DNA of 50,361 nt, from assembly GCA_037447655.1 (NCBI GenBank), contig JBBHKE010003245.1:1-50361 (forward strand), given 5' to 3'. Position 1 is the stretch's first letter. Each line of letters begins with the position of its first letter. Origin of the DNA: Zygnema cylindricum (lineage: Eukaryota > Streptophyta > Zygnematophyceae > Zygnematales > Zygnemataceae). The notes under the pieces were generated by a model. The model was not told where the DNA came from. It made no database searches and saw only the letters and a program-made list of their open reading frames with translations. Below, piece by piece: positions 1 to 12,300 of the stretch. The position numbers and the translations under genes are program-made.

Positions 1-377
1 AAAAAAAAATCTCTTGTTTAAGAGGAAGACATTTTCAATTTTGAAATTTTGACAAAGAGAGGGATTTTTTTCGAACTGGATACAAAAAAGGATTTTATCG
101 ATCTAAAAAACGGTTTTAACGAACAATTTTAACAAAATAAACGAAATATAAAAAACAAAAACGGAACGGAAAAAAAAGAAATTTAAACACAAACGGAAAT
201 GGAAACAGAGAAGCGGTAGTCGAGAGAAAAGTTAAAAGTCAAGAAGTTGAGAGAAACAAATAAACAAACGAGGGAAAAAAAAAATAATTATATCTTTTTT
301 GGTTTATCAATGTAAATATAAATGTATTCTATTATTTGAAACCATAAAATGGGAAATTGGGAAAATCGGTGGGAAAA

Positions 378-515
378 ATGGGAGAAATTGAGAAGAGGGA
401 GAGGAGAGGAGAGGAGAAGGAAAGAGAGGGGAAGGAGAGAGGGACAGTGGGGAGGAGAGGAGAGGAAAGGAGAGGAGGATTAGAGGAGAAGAGTGGAGAG
501 GGAAGGGAGGTAACG
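378..515. repeat. GA-rich (GGAGA-type) microsatellite
   Basis: Purine-only tract of irregular GGAGAGG/GAGAGGA units. It is one of many polypurine/polypyrimidine tracts in this window. Confidence 0.85.
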
Positions 516-751
516 GACTTTGTTGGTTACATTGTCAAATATGATGTGGATTTTCTAGAATACTCTAATGGACATTTACCCTTTAAGAGAAATTCTCATT
601 TTTGTGGACACCAAAATAAAATATTTTTTTATGTCAGAATGTTCACCGCTTTTAACCAAATTTACAACTCACTTTACCTCATTCTTTTCAAAAATGTTTA
701 AACCAATAAAAGTAAATCGGTTTTTTTTTTTGTATTATCTTATTTGAAAAG

Positions 752-1062
752 AACTTAAAAAACCTTAAAAAACCTTAAAAAACCTTTAAAATAATGGAAA
801 AGGTGACTGTTGTATTCTGGCGACATTGTGTTGGCGAATCTTGTCTCAATAATAATATATTATAAATAAATTTCGATTATTTAATTATTAACGTTATTTT
901 TTGTACTCAGCAAAATGCCTGTAGTGAAGAAAAAGTAAACAGTTGATTCTTAATAAAGACAGGTCTCCACTTAGAGTCTATACAAACCTCAAAAACCTTG
1001 AAATCCCTAAAAAAACCTTAAAATACCCTAAGAAACCTTAAAAAATCCTTAAAAGTCTATCT
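752..1062. repeat. Degenerate AAAAAACCTT short tandem repeats
   Basis: Two clusters (about 752-792 and 985-1062) of a 10-11 bp unit close to AAAAAACCTT, with point changes. They are too divergent for telomeric repeats. Confidence 0.65.
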
Positions 1063-1554
1063 CGCTTAAAAGGAGGCCTTGATATATAATGATAAAGATG
1101 CGACACTATCTATTGTGTTGTTTTTCATTGAAAAGGTTAGCATCAAACAATGTTAGTAGGTAGAGGAAGATTCTGATTATTAATTGAAATTCTCATTTTT
1201 AATCGCGTCTTTATTACTAATTGCCATTCTTATTATTAATTTCATGTCTGATAGCTCATTGAGATCTTTATATTTTTATTGCAATACTTATAATTAATTA
1301 TTATTATTTATTGAGATTTTTATCGTTCATTGAGATCCTTATCATTCATTGAGACTCTAATGGTTTACTATCGTGTTTTCTTAATGTACTATTGCCTTAC
1401 ATTGAAACTTATAGTATTATTTTTTGTTTAAAAACTCTTGTTTCGATAACAGCCGTTTGTCGGGTGGCTTGGTGCATTGTTAGTATTACAAATATGACAC
1501 TGTTGAGAAGATTTTGCAAAACTAATCACACAATTATGTTAAGGATTATTTAGT

Positions 1555-1790
1555 TTAGTCTTTTGGTCGACATATTTGGTAGATTGAGAGATATTTTGGA
1601 TGAGTTTCCACGAACTTGTGGTCAAATTTTTTTCCGTGAGGAAGGTCTTTGCGATCATTTCTGCTTCCTCGGTCCTTGACCTTCTTCTGTCCTTTAACTT
1701 TTTCTTCTTTTCCTTCTCTTTGGTGTCTTTATTTCTTTTTATCATAAGCGCTTATCAGTGGCTTCCCACTGCTTTTTCAACTGTTTGAAT
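1555..1790 (-). pseudogene. Possible decayed lysine-rich coding relic
   Basis: Three minus-strand frames succeed each other with protein-like content. One reads KKQWEATDKRL and stops near 1745; a second reads a Lys/Glu/Arg-rich run; a third reads DHKFVETHPKYLSIYQI and stops at 1557-1555. A single intact frame cannot be drawn without frameshifts or unproven introns. I do not recognise the protein. It could equally be an accident of lysine-rich AT sequence. Confidence 0.2.
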
Positions 1791-2106
1791 TTTAGCTAGC
1801 ATGACACCTCAAATATGGCAATATATCCCATCTCATTTCATCTCAGCTAATCATACAATAATGAACCTTGCAATTTTTTGCAGCTTTTCACACGCGCGAG
1901 CATGCTGATTGGGTCCACACCTAGTTTTCTCCGCGCGACTGTATGTTTAGGGTTAATTTATCTCTTTTTTTTTGTTTTATTGTAAAAAAAACACAAAACA
2001 AACCCTATGAACCTATTGCGATACCCGATTACGGCGTGTGGTACTATCTCTTCCCGGTGTGGACACAGTGACACACGGTTTTCTTTATTGGCCCTCGTAA
2101 CGAACC

Positions 2107-2370
2107 TAGGTTGTATCATATCATATCGTACCACATTGTACCATATCATACCATATCGTGCTGTGTCATGTCATGTCAACGTTTCATATTGTATCGTACA
2201 ATATCATACCATATTGTACCACATCGTATCATGTCGTATCATGTCGTATCATATCATATCATATCGTACAGTACCAAACCGTATCTTATCGTATCGTATC
2301 ATGTCGTATCATATCGTACAGCACCGAACCGTATCTTATCGTATCGTATCGTCGCATCATATCGCATCGA
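2107..2370. repeat. Degenerate pentanucleotide repeat (ATCRT/ACCRT)
   Basis: About 260 bp of 5-bp units such as ATCAT, ATCGT and ACCAT. All three plus frames are open and read Tyr/Ser/His/Ile-rich peptides, a by-product of a 5-bp period without stops, not evidence of a gene. Confidence 0.85.
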
Positions 2371-2794
2371 AACAAAAAATAAAAAATACGTTCCTTGCTT
2401 TTATTGAAAGCTCGGAAAATTGAATCAGGATCTATGAATAACGAATTGGTTAAAAACACATGCATATTATACAACCGTATTGTAACGGAAAAGATAGGAA
2501 AAAAAAATAAAAAATCCCCATGTCCCCTTGGTTCTGAGGTTAACCGTAATCGAGCATTCCCTCCAACGTGGTGCTTCCTGCAAACAAGAAGACAAAACCA
2601 AAAGAAGAAAGAAGAAAAAAAAACAAAAAAAAAAACTGTCAAAGAAACTATCAAAAAAATGTCAAGAACAGAACAACTTGTGGTCCTCCCACTTGAAGTG
2701 GTACCGGTATAATCTCCACTATTTTTACCTCTTTTCGAGAGGTTTTTATCCTTTTTTTGGGAGGTTATTCGGTTAAAACACCAAATTGCCGCAG

Positions 2795-2885
2795 ACGTAA
2801 CTCCCTCTCCCTCCCTCTCTTTCCCTCTCCCCCTCTCCCCCACTCCCTCTCTCAACCACTCCCCCTCCTTCCCTCTCCTCTTTTC
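2795..2885 (+). repeat. CT-rich pyrimidine tract with splice-like boundary
   Basis: A plus-strand CCCTCTCC tract runs directly into CCAATCAG at 2885-2892, then a 19-bp segment ending CACCAATG at 2911, then GTAAGT at 2912. This looks like acceptor, mini-exon and donor, but no further exons were found on the plus strand, so no gene is called. Confidence 0.5.
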
Positions 2886-3315
2886 CAATCAGCTGCCAGC
2901 AAGCACCAATGGTAAGTAAAATCTCCTAAATTATTATTATTGGAACGCTAAATTATGATCAATATTTCAATTAATGGAACACTTTTGTAAAAGTTGAAAA
3001 GCAAAATTTGAATAACCGCGACAAAAAACTATTGATCCGTTTAATCTGGTTTAAGTCGGTTTAATCACCTTATTATCATACAATGCTATGCAGTCCAATC
3101 TCAAAAAAGGTGGGCAACTCTCAAAAAAATGTTTGTTCCTTCACTCGTTCTCCCAGTAAACCTCCATAAAGCTATTCGAAACAAATATATTATTAGAAAT
3201 AACAATATGCCGCCTCCAGTGCTTGAACCAAGAGACCGATGTTTTTTAAATAAGTTTGGGAGTACAAAATCTCTACAGCTTCAGTGCCCATCTTTATTAG
3301 AATGTCTAATAACAC

Positions 3316-3425
3316 TAATTCGGTCGAAACTTTTTTCGGCTGAGACTTTTTTTGATCGAGACTTTTTTCGGTTAAAACTTTTTTCAGTCAAGGATTTTTT
3401 CGGTCGAGACTTTTTCGGCCGAAAA
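3316..3425. repeat. Tandem repeat of about 17 bp (TCGGTCGAGACTTTTT)
   Basis: Six diverged copies of a TCGGTCGAGACTTTTTT-like unit lie in tandem just 3' of RAD51B. Confidence 0.75.
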
Positions 3426-3560
3426 TCATAAAAGAGTGTTAACAACACTATTCAAGTGTGGGACTACAATCGGGCCACTTCTTCTTACACTAAATTAGTA
3501 TTATATATTATAATTTCGCATTAACACTTATAAATCCTTAACGTTAATGACAATGGGCAG
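3424..3560. repeat. Dispersed repeat, copy A
   Basis: Shares its order of blocks with 39455-39600: ATAAAA..AGTGT, ACAACAC, GTGGGACT, ATTATATATT, TTCGCATTAACACT and ATAAATCCTTAA. It contains the near-palindrome AGTGTTAACAACACT. A non-autonomous element is likely, but ends and target duplications are unclear. Confidence 0.6.
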
Positions 3561-3565
3561 TGTGA

Positions 3566-3765
3566 TATTTTATATCGCTGGTCTAACAAAACCAATTTAT
3601 CAAAACCGATATTGGACCAAGTATAAACTGGTCCAGGTAGCTGATATTATCAGTACCTGGTCGTCAATTGTATATTATATATAATTCAATATATTGGTTA
3701 TCTGCAGATCCGATATATGCCCATTTATCGGTTTTCGGTCAAGGACCACCAATATATGACACTGT
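3566..3765. other. RAD51B 3' flank
   Basis: AT-rich flank with short inverted words (AAACCGATA and TATCGGTTTT). No gene and no clear polyadenylation signal was identified. Confidence 0.4.
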
Positions 3766-6659
3766 CTACAGCTGAGGACTAGGAGCCCATCCTACAAAAA
3801 TTTTACGGAAAACTTCACAGAAAACTCTACAGACAAATTTGCCAAGATTCTGCTTAGCGACGAGAATCTCACGTCCCGAAAAAACGGTTATTCCGGTACC
3901 ACTTCCAATTGGAGTCCCACTACTGCCTGATTGAATGTACTTTAAATACAGTGAAAAGTTGAAAAAAAAATATATACCTTCATTTCGAATGGTCATATTT
4001 CCTCCGAATTCTGCGTCGTGAACTTCGTCACTCGCGAGTTCAATTCCAGCACTGGTCACAATATATGGAAATGCGAGACAAGGAGCCATAGGAGATTTTG
4101 CTATCTTCAAAAATCTTTGACCTGTTCATCATAAGCCGACAACAAAATGGAAAACGATCAAACAAATAAAATAAATAAATGAATATGTATCTCCAACAGA
4201 CACTGCTTTTCGTTTTCTGTTAAACAATCATCAACCTTATTATGCTTCACAAAGGATTTAGAATAACATACACACATTTTTACCTTTGTCTGGAAATTTG
4301 GAAAGAAGAATACCCTTTTTCAAAAATTTCAGGATTTCAACATTTCTAACCTTCTAATTTCTAAAGAAAGAGCGAGAGAGAGAGAGAGGGCGAGGGAGAG
4401 GGAGGGAGAGAAAGGGAGGGAAAGAGGGGGAGAGGGGAGAAAGAGAGAGAGGGAGGGACTTTGTAAGAGGAATTTGGCCATATTCACCTGCAAAACTTTC
4501 GAGAATAAGACGAATATTGACACAATGGGACCATTTGGTTCCTAATGCCGCTATCACCTTCTGTTCCGTCCAATCCACACTATTTGGGTGTCGGTTCGCC
4601 CCCGGTTTGACTGCCCAATTCAAATAAACATTTAAAGAAAGAAAAAAAAGTAGCAAAAAGATAATTTTAGAGTCAGTTAGAATTTTAGAATGCGTCGTTA
4701 TAGTTTGGCTTCACTCTACTCTTATTTTAGTCCAAAAAGTTAAGGAATATATTCTATTAGGAGATAATTGGGGCACTGATTTTCACCATTTTCCTAAGTT
4801 TCGTGTGGATTTTTAAGATTTGCTGGAGGAAAAAAAAACCTCGACAACAGTCTTGTACTAGACAAAGAAATTCGAAAAGTTTTGAGCCACATATTGTATT
4901 CTAAATGAGATTAGCACAACAAGGATGGAGTCAGAAATGTTATAAGGTTATTAAGTAAAAGTTAAGGTTTGTTTACCGTAGAAAAATATGTTAACCAACA
5001 AAAAATGTAGAAGAAATAGGTCACTAAATTCGAATCACCGGCCATAAGGTTGAATATCGAGAACTAATGTGATCATGACGGAAAAAACTTGTAACGCAAA
5101 ATTTTAAATATCGTACCATAACTGGCCATGTTCCAGATGTCGATTATTTTTGTCTTATGTGAAAATCCAAAAGAGATCAAAAGCAAACTGGCACTTTAAG
5201 AAGAGAGAATCGAGGAAAAAAGGAATAGTAGGAAGAATCCTAGAATTTGAGAAAGTCAATGAGGAACGGAAAGACACATGAGCTGTCCAGGAAAAAAAGG
5301 CAGGAGAGGCAAAAACTTACCAAAGTCATAAGTTGCCTCAGTTTTTCCGACACTCCCACTTGTCGTCACCTGATTGGTCACGAGAACAGGTATTCGAAAA
5401 AGTTCGGCAAAATACCTGAATGAATACTTTTTCCCGAAAACAAATGTTAGTTTTTCCCAAAAACAAATGGTTGATTTTTTTCCAGAAAACGAATTCAGTT
5501 CTTTCTCGGAAGCAAATGATTAGTTTTTTTCCCAAAAACAAACAGTTTGACGGACTAATATGTCTTCAAAAATGAAAAAAAATGGATCAATCCTAATTGG
5601 TCGTAAAATCAAGGGCAGTCAATAAATGATACTTTCCTCACTATTAACGTTTATGACACTAATTCCCTCGGGCAATTTTTTGAGCAGGAAAAACAAAAAC
5701 ATAGTTTTAACAACACTATAAAAAAAAAAAAAAAAAAAGAAAGAAAAAAAGAGGAAAACAAAAAAAGGGCAGCATTGCACCATGACACCAAGTCACCCAA
5801 CCCAGATTAAACAATGTACCGTTATTAGTGTTGAATTTTTTTTGCCAATCAAATCAACATATCTTCGTGCACACCTGCCCAATTTTCACTTAAACAGCAA
5901 TAAGAAGGTAAGAACCTTATGTTCCCATTGCAACAGCCGAATGAATGACCCGGAAAGTCCTTCCTTTCCCTCTCCCTCTCCGAAGAGAGGAAGAGGGAGA
6001 GGCAGAAGAGGAAGAGAGGGAGAGGGAGAGGGAAAGGGAGAGGGAGAGGTCTATCGGAAGGTAAGTATCTAACCATTCCACTACATTCGTCAAATTAAGA
6101 ATTCGACAAGTGTGCACGGAGAAAAATGAGCAGAACGGCCGAAAAAAAAATTAACGCGAATAACGACATACGGTTTCTACTATTAACTTTAATTTCCCAT
6201 TATAACAGGAATAACTCCTTCAAGATTAACCATATGGATAGGAAATAATTATGGTTGCATTAATTCAAAAATCTGGATTAAAATGTTCACAAAAAAAATC
6301 ATAAAAAAATTTATAAAAAGTTTCCTAAAAAAATTCTGAAAATTTCCTAAAATAATTTCTGAAAAAATTCCTTTCTTGTATACCGTGAACCACGCTACTT
6401 TTGGTGTACACCAAAAACAGACAAATAGGAGTTGAATTATTGTCCAGTTTAATCACACTGAGAGATTTTTTCAGAACAAAGCTCATTCAGGAGATTATCA
6501 TTGGACAAAACAATATATAAACAAACAAAAATGAAATAAAAAATAACAAGTTAAAAATGAATGTGAAAGGAAAAATACCCACTTGAGAGTGGAGGCTTGT
6601 TTTGACAAAAGCTCTTGTCTTTCTCTTAAACGATCCCTCCCAAATTCACTGCGAAAAAA

Positions 6660-6690
<31 letters not shown>

Positions 6691-9145
6691 CATATAAAAT
6701 GAAATGATCTTTCAAAAAAAAAAAAATTGTGTTATTATTACACCACAAAAAAATGTCGCCAAAAAGCTGGTTCCTCCCACCTAAATGATAACCTACTTTC
6801 TTTTAAACATCTGAAAGAATTCAATTTTGTGCAACTATTCTGCTTTAGTTCGTCTTCTTTTTTCTTTTAGGATCTTTTTTTCTGTTTTTTTTCTCCTACA
6901 GGATACTGCCCCTTGCATTTTCTTAAAGAGTTTTTTGCTAAACGTATATAATAATATCCTGCATGGATGTTTTAACTAAATCCTTGACATATGTACCCAA
7001 AAAAACTCACAAAAATGTTAAAAAACTCGGTCAAAGTCGGTATCTAAAAAAAAAAAATCAAAAAATATTTTCAAAAAAGATTAAAGTATTTGGAGTCCCA
7101 CCTTCGAACAAGAGCCGCAATGCTATCCACCACTACAAGACGAACTTTTCGGGCGATCATGACCTCCTCCAGGCCTTGCAGTCTGCCACCTCAGCTTCCC
7201 TCCTCCTTCAGAATCATTTTTCTCTCCCTTTCTACTTTAAGTCCATAAGTCCAAACTTACGGCCGGGTTTCAAAAACGGTCTTAAATTGTTGCAATCGCA
7301 GAACTCTGACCCAAATGCAGAACACAAAAATACATCAAAGACATCATCCTCTGTCTGGTAAAGAAGGTCAAAAGTTTCAATTCAAAAAAAGAAAAACCAA
7401 TAAAAAGAACTGTAGCTGATTAAGAAAAGACTTGCAGAAAAATATAAAGATTTGTATTGAGAGTAGCCGAAGAAAATTAGTACCTTTACTACTCGAAGTT
7501 ATCCTAAAACTAAAACGTTTACATTCAGTGTCTAGAAACAACATGGCTTAATATAAACAGAAAACTTGAACAAAATTTAACATAAAATAAAAAATTTAGT
7601 ATTGTCACAGACACCGAGCTACAAGGACGTCTTAGGAAAAGACGTTTTTTTCTTATTTGCTAAAGAAATTCTAGTCACATACAATAAGCATATTTGGAGC
7701 TATTTTATTATTGACGAATATAAAGAGCAATTTGAAACAGGATTTGAATAGGAAGCATCTGTATTTGATATCAAGAAAACATAGAATAGGATTCTGTGAT
7801 ATGGAACTAACCTTTCTACGACTTCTGAGGCAGTTGAGGGAACCACCACAAGAACTTGAGAAGTGAGCTGTAAATCCCCAAAAGCATATTTTTTTTTAAG
7901 TTTTAACTGACATAAGTAAATTAATTCTGCGACTTCCTGCGTTCTATTAACTCGCAGAAATTGTCAACTTCGGTTTAACTTTGTTTGACTTTGGTTTGAC
8001 TTTGTTGATGGTTGACAGGACCTAATCATTGGTGACATTTTCAACTGCCAACAGAAACTGCCCATGCAACTCTTTGAAAACTTTCTTACAACTATCAGAC
8101 AGAATTATCCATATATATAGTTCACAAAAATAAACGACTACCTGACTTTCATCCAGACTGTTAACCGCACATAATTTTTTGATAGACGATACTCATTCCC
8201 AACAAAAAGAAACAAAACAGAATAATCAAATTCCTCCAACGATAGTTATAAACAAGAAGTAACAAACAAATTTTCTAAGTTAGAAAAAAATTGCCTACAA
8301 GATTACCTGTTCAATAGAAGCAACATCTGCAAATTCATCCGGAAATCTCGACTGAGCAATTTCAACTAACCTGCAATAAGACTACCAGCTTCTAATGTTA
8401 AGTTTTGGAAAAGACTTAAAAACTAATCAAACTAATCTTGTCTTCTGGAAAAGTTCTATTTAAAAAATGAAAGATCTTGAGGAAAAGTTATCGATAGAAA
8501 ATGAACCCTTGAAAAATGGAAAGCAATGCAAAGTCTATGAGTGGAAAAGACTTAAAGTTAACAGCAGAGATCATTATAATATGAAAAACCAAGAAACATC
8601 AATATTCAAACAATAAAAAAAAGAAACATAAAGTGAAAAATAATAATACTAATCTGCAATTAGCTACTTTTGTACTGGGTCCAACTGCCAAATGTTGACA
8701 AAACAAGCAGAAGAAAGCAAAAATATGCTCTTATTGAATTAAATTTTATCATATTTTAGGCAATTAGAAAGACTCACCTCTTAGAGGTAAACTTATTTTC
8801 CGTGTCAATATATACCACAGAACCGTGAAGTCCTCCATATGCTTCGGGCAGAGTGGCAAAAACTGAAGCCATCAAACAAAACTGATACAACTCCCACCAA
8901 TTATTTTTAGAAACATAGGAAATAGTATTTAACAAAAAGTCAACGACCATCAGATGTCAAAAGAATGTACATATAGATAGATAGAGAGATAGAGAGATAG
9001 AGATAGTGATAGCGATAGAGATAGAGATGAGAGAGGGGGAGGGAGGGAGGGAGAGAGGGAGGGAGGGAGAGAGGGGAAGAGAGAGAGGGGGAGGGAGGGA
9101 GGGAAGGATGGAGGGGGAGGGGGGGAGAGAGAGAGAGAGGGGGGG

Positions 9146-9219
<74 letters not shown>

Positions 9220-9357
9220 GAGAGGAGGAGAAGAGAGGAGAGGAGAGAGGAGAGGAGAGGAGAGAAGAGAGGAGAGGAGAGGAGAGGAGAGAGAGCGAGA
9301 GGGAGAGAGGGAGAGAGAAAGAAAGAGAGAAAGAGGGAGAGAGAGAGAGAGAAAGAA

Positions 9358-9388
<31 letters not shown>

Positions 9389-12300
9389 GGAGAGAGAGAG
9401 AGAAAGAGAGAGAGAGCGAGAGAGTTGAAAAAGGACAATATATACTACACCCGCCGAAACCACTCCAGAAACCTATTACAAAAGAAGAAAACTCGCATAC
9501 AAACACATGATCCCATAATCAGTTTCACGAAAAGAAAACGGAGGTCACACTTGAAAAAAACGGATGGGAAATTAGAATCATAGGAAAGAGGTGTACCTGG
9601 GTCTTTCCATGTCCGGCCGGTCCTACTAGTTCCGTTATTGCTCCAAGGGGAAGACCTCCATAAAGAGCCTCGTCTAAAGGAGCCAAATGGGTGGCGAGGT
9701 AATGTTGGGCGGTGGAATTGGAAGTTTTCTCATTCAACATATCGAGAACCTGTTCGAAAAAAAAAAAATGTTTTTACTCAAGGGTTCACGAGCAAGTTGA
9801 GAGAGAGGGGGACAGAGAGAGAGAGGGACAGAGAGAGAGAGATTAAATACTATGGCTGATCGAGTTATGAATTGAATACCATGAAAATTAATAGTTACGA
9901 ATCAGAATACCCAATTGCCAAATGTCATAGGTGCTGCCATACCAAGATTTCCTATCAGATGTCTCCATAGGTTTAATATGCAAAAAAGTACTAAACAATA
10001 ACAGTACTATACGCGTACAGAACACATACTTTACAATTTAGTATTCATAATTTCGTCTGTTCGCACATTATTGCCTGTATAGTTAAGCGACGCATTTAAT
10101 CTCTGGATATAACCAGCCTTTTCAGCGTCTATAAATGCACCAACAGAAGGGAAAAACCCTAATAATCACAGCTCGGTGAATTCGAAGATCCAAAAAAACC
10201 CTTTGTGTATGTTTGGGCATCATCCAATAGTTTTTAAAAATTGTGTACGGATTTCAACTTACATTTCTACAAGGAGGACAAATATCCCTACTGATAATAA
10301 GTACAGCTTCCCGTATGGCGTCCAATGGGACGTCCAGCAACTCTAATAGATCCATTTCTGTTTTGCTCAAAACATCCTGCATATAAAACCAAAAAATAAA
10401 CCAAACAAAAAGCCAAATACTAGGTCAAATAATAGGCCAAAGAAAAAAACCAGATAATAGACCAAATAATAAGCCAAAAAATAGGCCAAATCCAGACGTT
10501 AAGCAAATTAACAACAAAACAGAGTCAAGAAAAACAGGTATGTGAAAGGGTAAGAAAGTGAACGATAAAACAATGAGTCGATAAAAACAGGTACATGAAA
10601 AGGCCGAGGATTTGACATATTTAAGGTCGAAAGTTAACAATAATACAATTGAGTCGGAAAAAACAGGTATATGAAATGGCCGAGGACTTGTACTCGGTGT
10701 AATTATTTGATGCAGTTCCTCTTTCAGTGAATGAAGAAGCAATCAATTGCTAAACTCAACGTCAAAGCCACTAATTTGACATCTTTACAGCCACTAATTT
10801 GACATCAATACAGCCACTAATTTGACATCTTTACAGCCACTAATTTGACTCCATACAGCCACTAATTTGACATCTTTACAGCCACTAATTTGACATCCAT
10901 ACAGCCACTAATTTGACATCAATACAGCCACTAATTTGACATCTTTACAGCCACTAATTTGACATCCATACAGCCACTAATTTGACATCTTTACAGCCAC
11001 TAATTTGACATCCATACAGCCACTAATTTGACATCCATACAGCCACTAATTTGACATCTTTACAGCCACTAATTTGACATCAATACAGCCACTAATTTGA
11101 CATCTTTACAGCCACTAATTTGACATCCATACAGCCACTAATTTGACATCTTTACAGCCACTAATTTGACATCCATACAGCCACTAATTTGACATCTTTA
11201 CAGCCACTAATTTGACATCCATACAGCCACTAATTTGACATCAATACAGCCACTAATTTGACATCTTTACAGCCACTAATTTGACATCTTTACAGCCACT
11301 AATTTGACATCAATACAGCCACTAATTTGACATCTTTACAGCCACTAATTTGACATCCATACAGCCACTAATTTGACATCTTTACAGCCACTAATTTGAC
11401 ATCCATACAGCCACTAATTTGACATCAATACAGCCACTAATTTGACATCTTTACAGCCACTAATTTGACATCCATACAGCCACTAATTTGACATCTTTAC
11501 AGCCACTAATTTGACATCCATACAGCCACTAATTTGACATCCATACAGCCACTAATTTGACATCTTTACAGCCACTAATTTGACATCAATACAGCCACTA
11601 ATTTGACATCCATACAGCCACTAATTTGACATCTTTACAGCCACTAATTTGACATCCATACAGCCACTAATTTGACATCTTTACAGCCACTAATTTGACA
11701 TCCATACAGCCACTAATTTGACATCTTTACAGCCACTAATTTGACATCCATACAGCCACTAATTTGACATCTTTACAGCCACTAATTTGACATCCATACA
11801 GCCACTAATTTGACATCCATACAGCCACTAATTTGACATCTTTACAGCCACTAATTTGACATCAATACAGCCACTAATTTGACATCTTTACAGCCACTAA
11901 TTTGACATCTTTACAGCCACTAATTTGACATCCATACAGCCACTAATTTGACATCTTTACAGCCACTAATTTGACATCCATACAGCCACTAATTTGACAT
12001 CTTTACAGCCACTAATTTGACATCAATACAGCCACTAATTTGACATCTTTACAGCCACTAATTTGACATCCATACAGCCACTAATTTGACATCTTTACAG
12101 CCACTAATTTGACATCCATACAGCCACTAATTTGACATCTTTACAGCCACTAATTTGACATCAATACAGCCACTAATTTGACATCTTTACAGCCACTAAT
12201 TTGACATCCATACAGCCACTAATTTGACATCTTTACAGCCACTAATTTGACATCCATACAGCCACTAATTTGACATCAATACAGCCACTAATTTGACATC

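Larger units (their letters stand above)
1..1550. other. AT-rich non-coding stretch
   Basis: No convincing gene is seen. The open frame at 357-701 is Arg/Glu/Gly-rich only because it reads a purine microsatellite. A short sequence around 914-937 after a CTCAG could be read as a last exon ending in a lysine-rich tail, followed by AATAAA near 951, but no upstream exon could be joined to it. Confidence 0.5.

Noticed and set aside
911-957. Possible last exon ending in a KMPVVKKK-like tail with AATAAA
   Set aside because: No upstream exon can be joined; the sequence is too short to support a gene.
2007-2423. Tyr/His/Ser-rich open frames
   Set aside because: They come from a 5-bp repeat with no stop codons.
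2286-2888. 200-codon minus frame
   Set aside because: Composed of the CT tract, a poly-pyrimidine run and the pentamer repeat; no conserved motif.
8940-9506. Long Ser/Leu-rich and Arg/Glu-rich open frames
   Set aside because: They read a GA/CT microsatellite in RAD51B intron 3 in every frame; a period without stops explains them.
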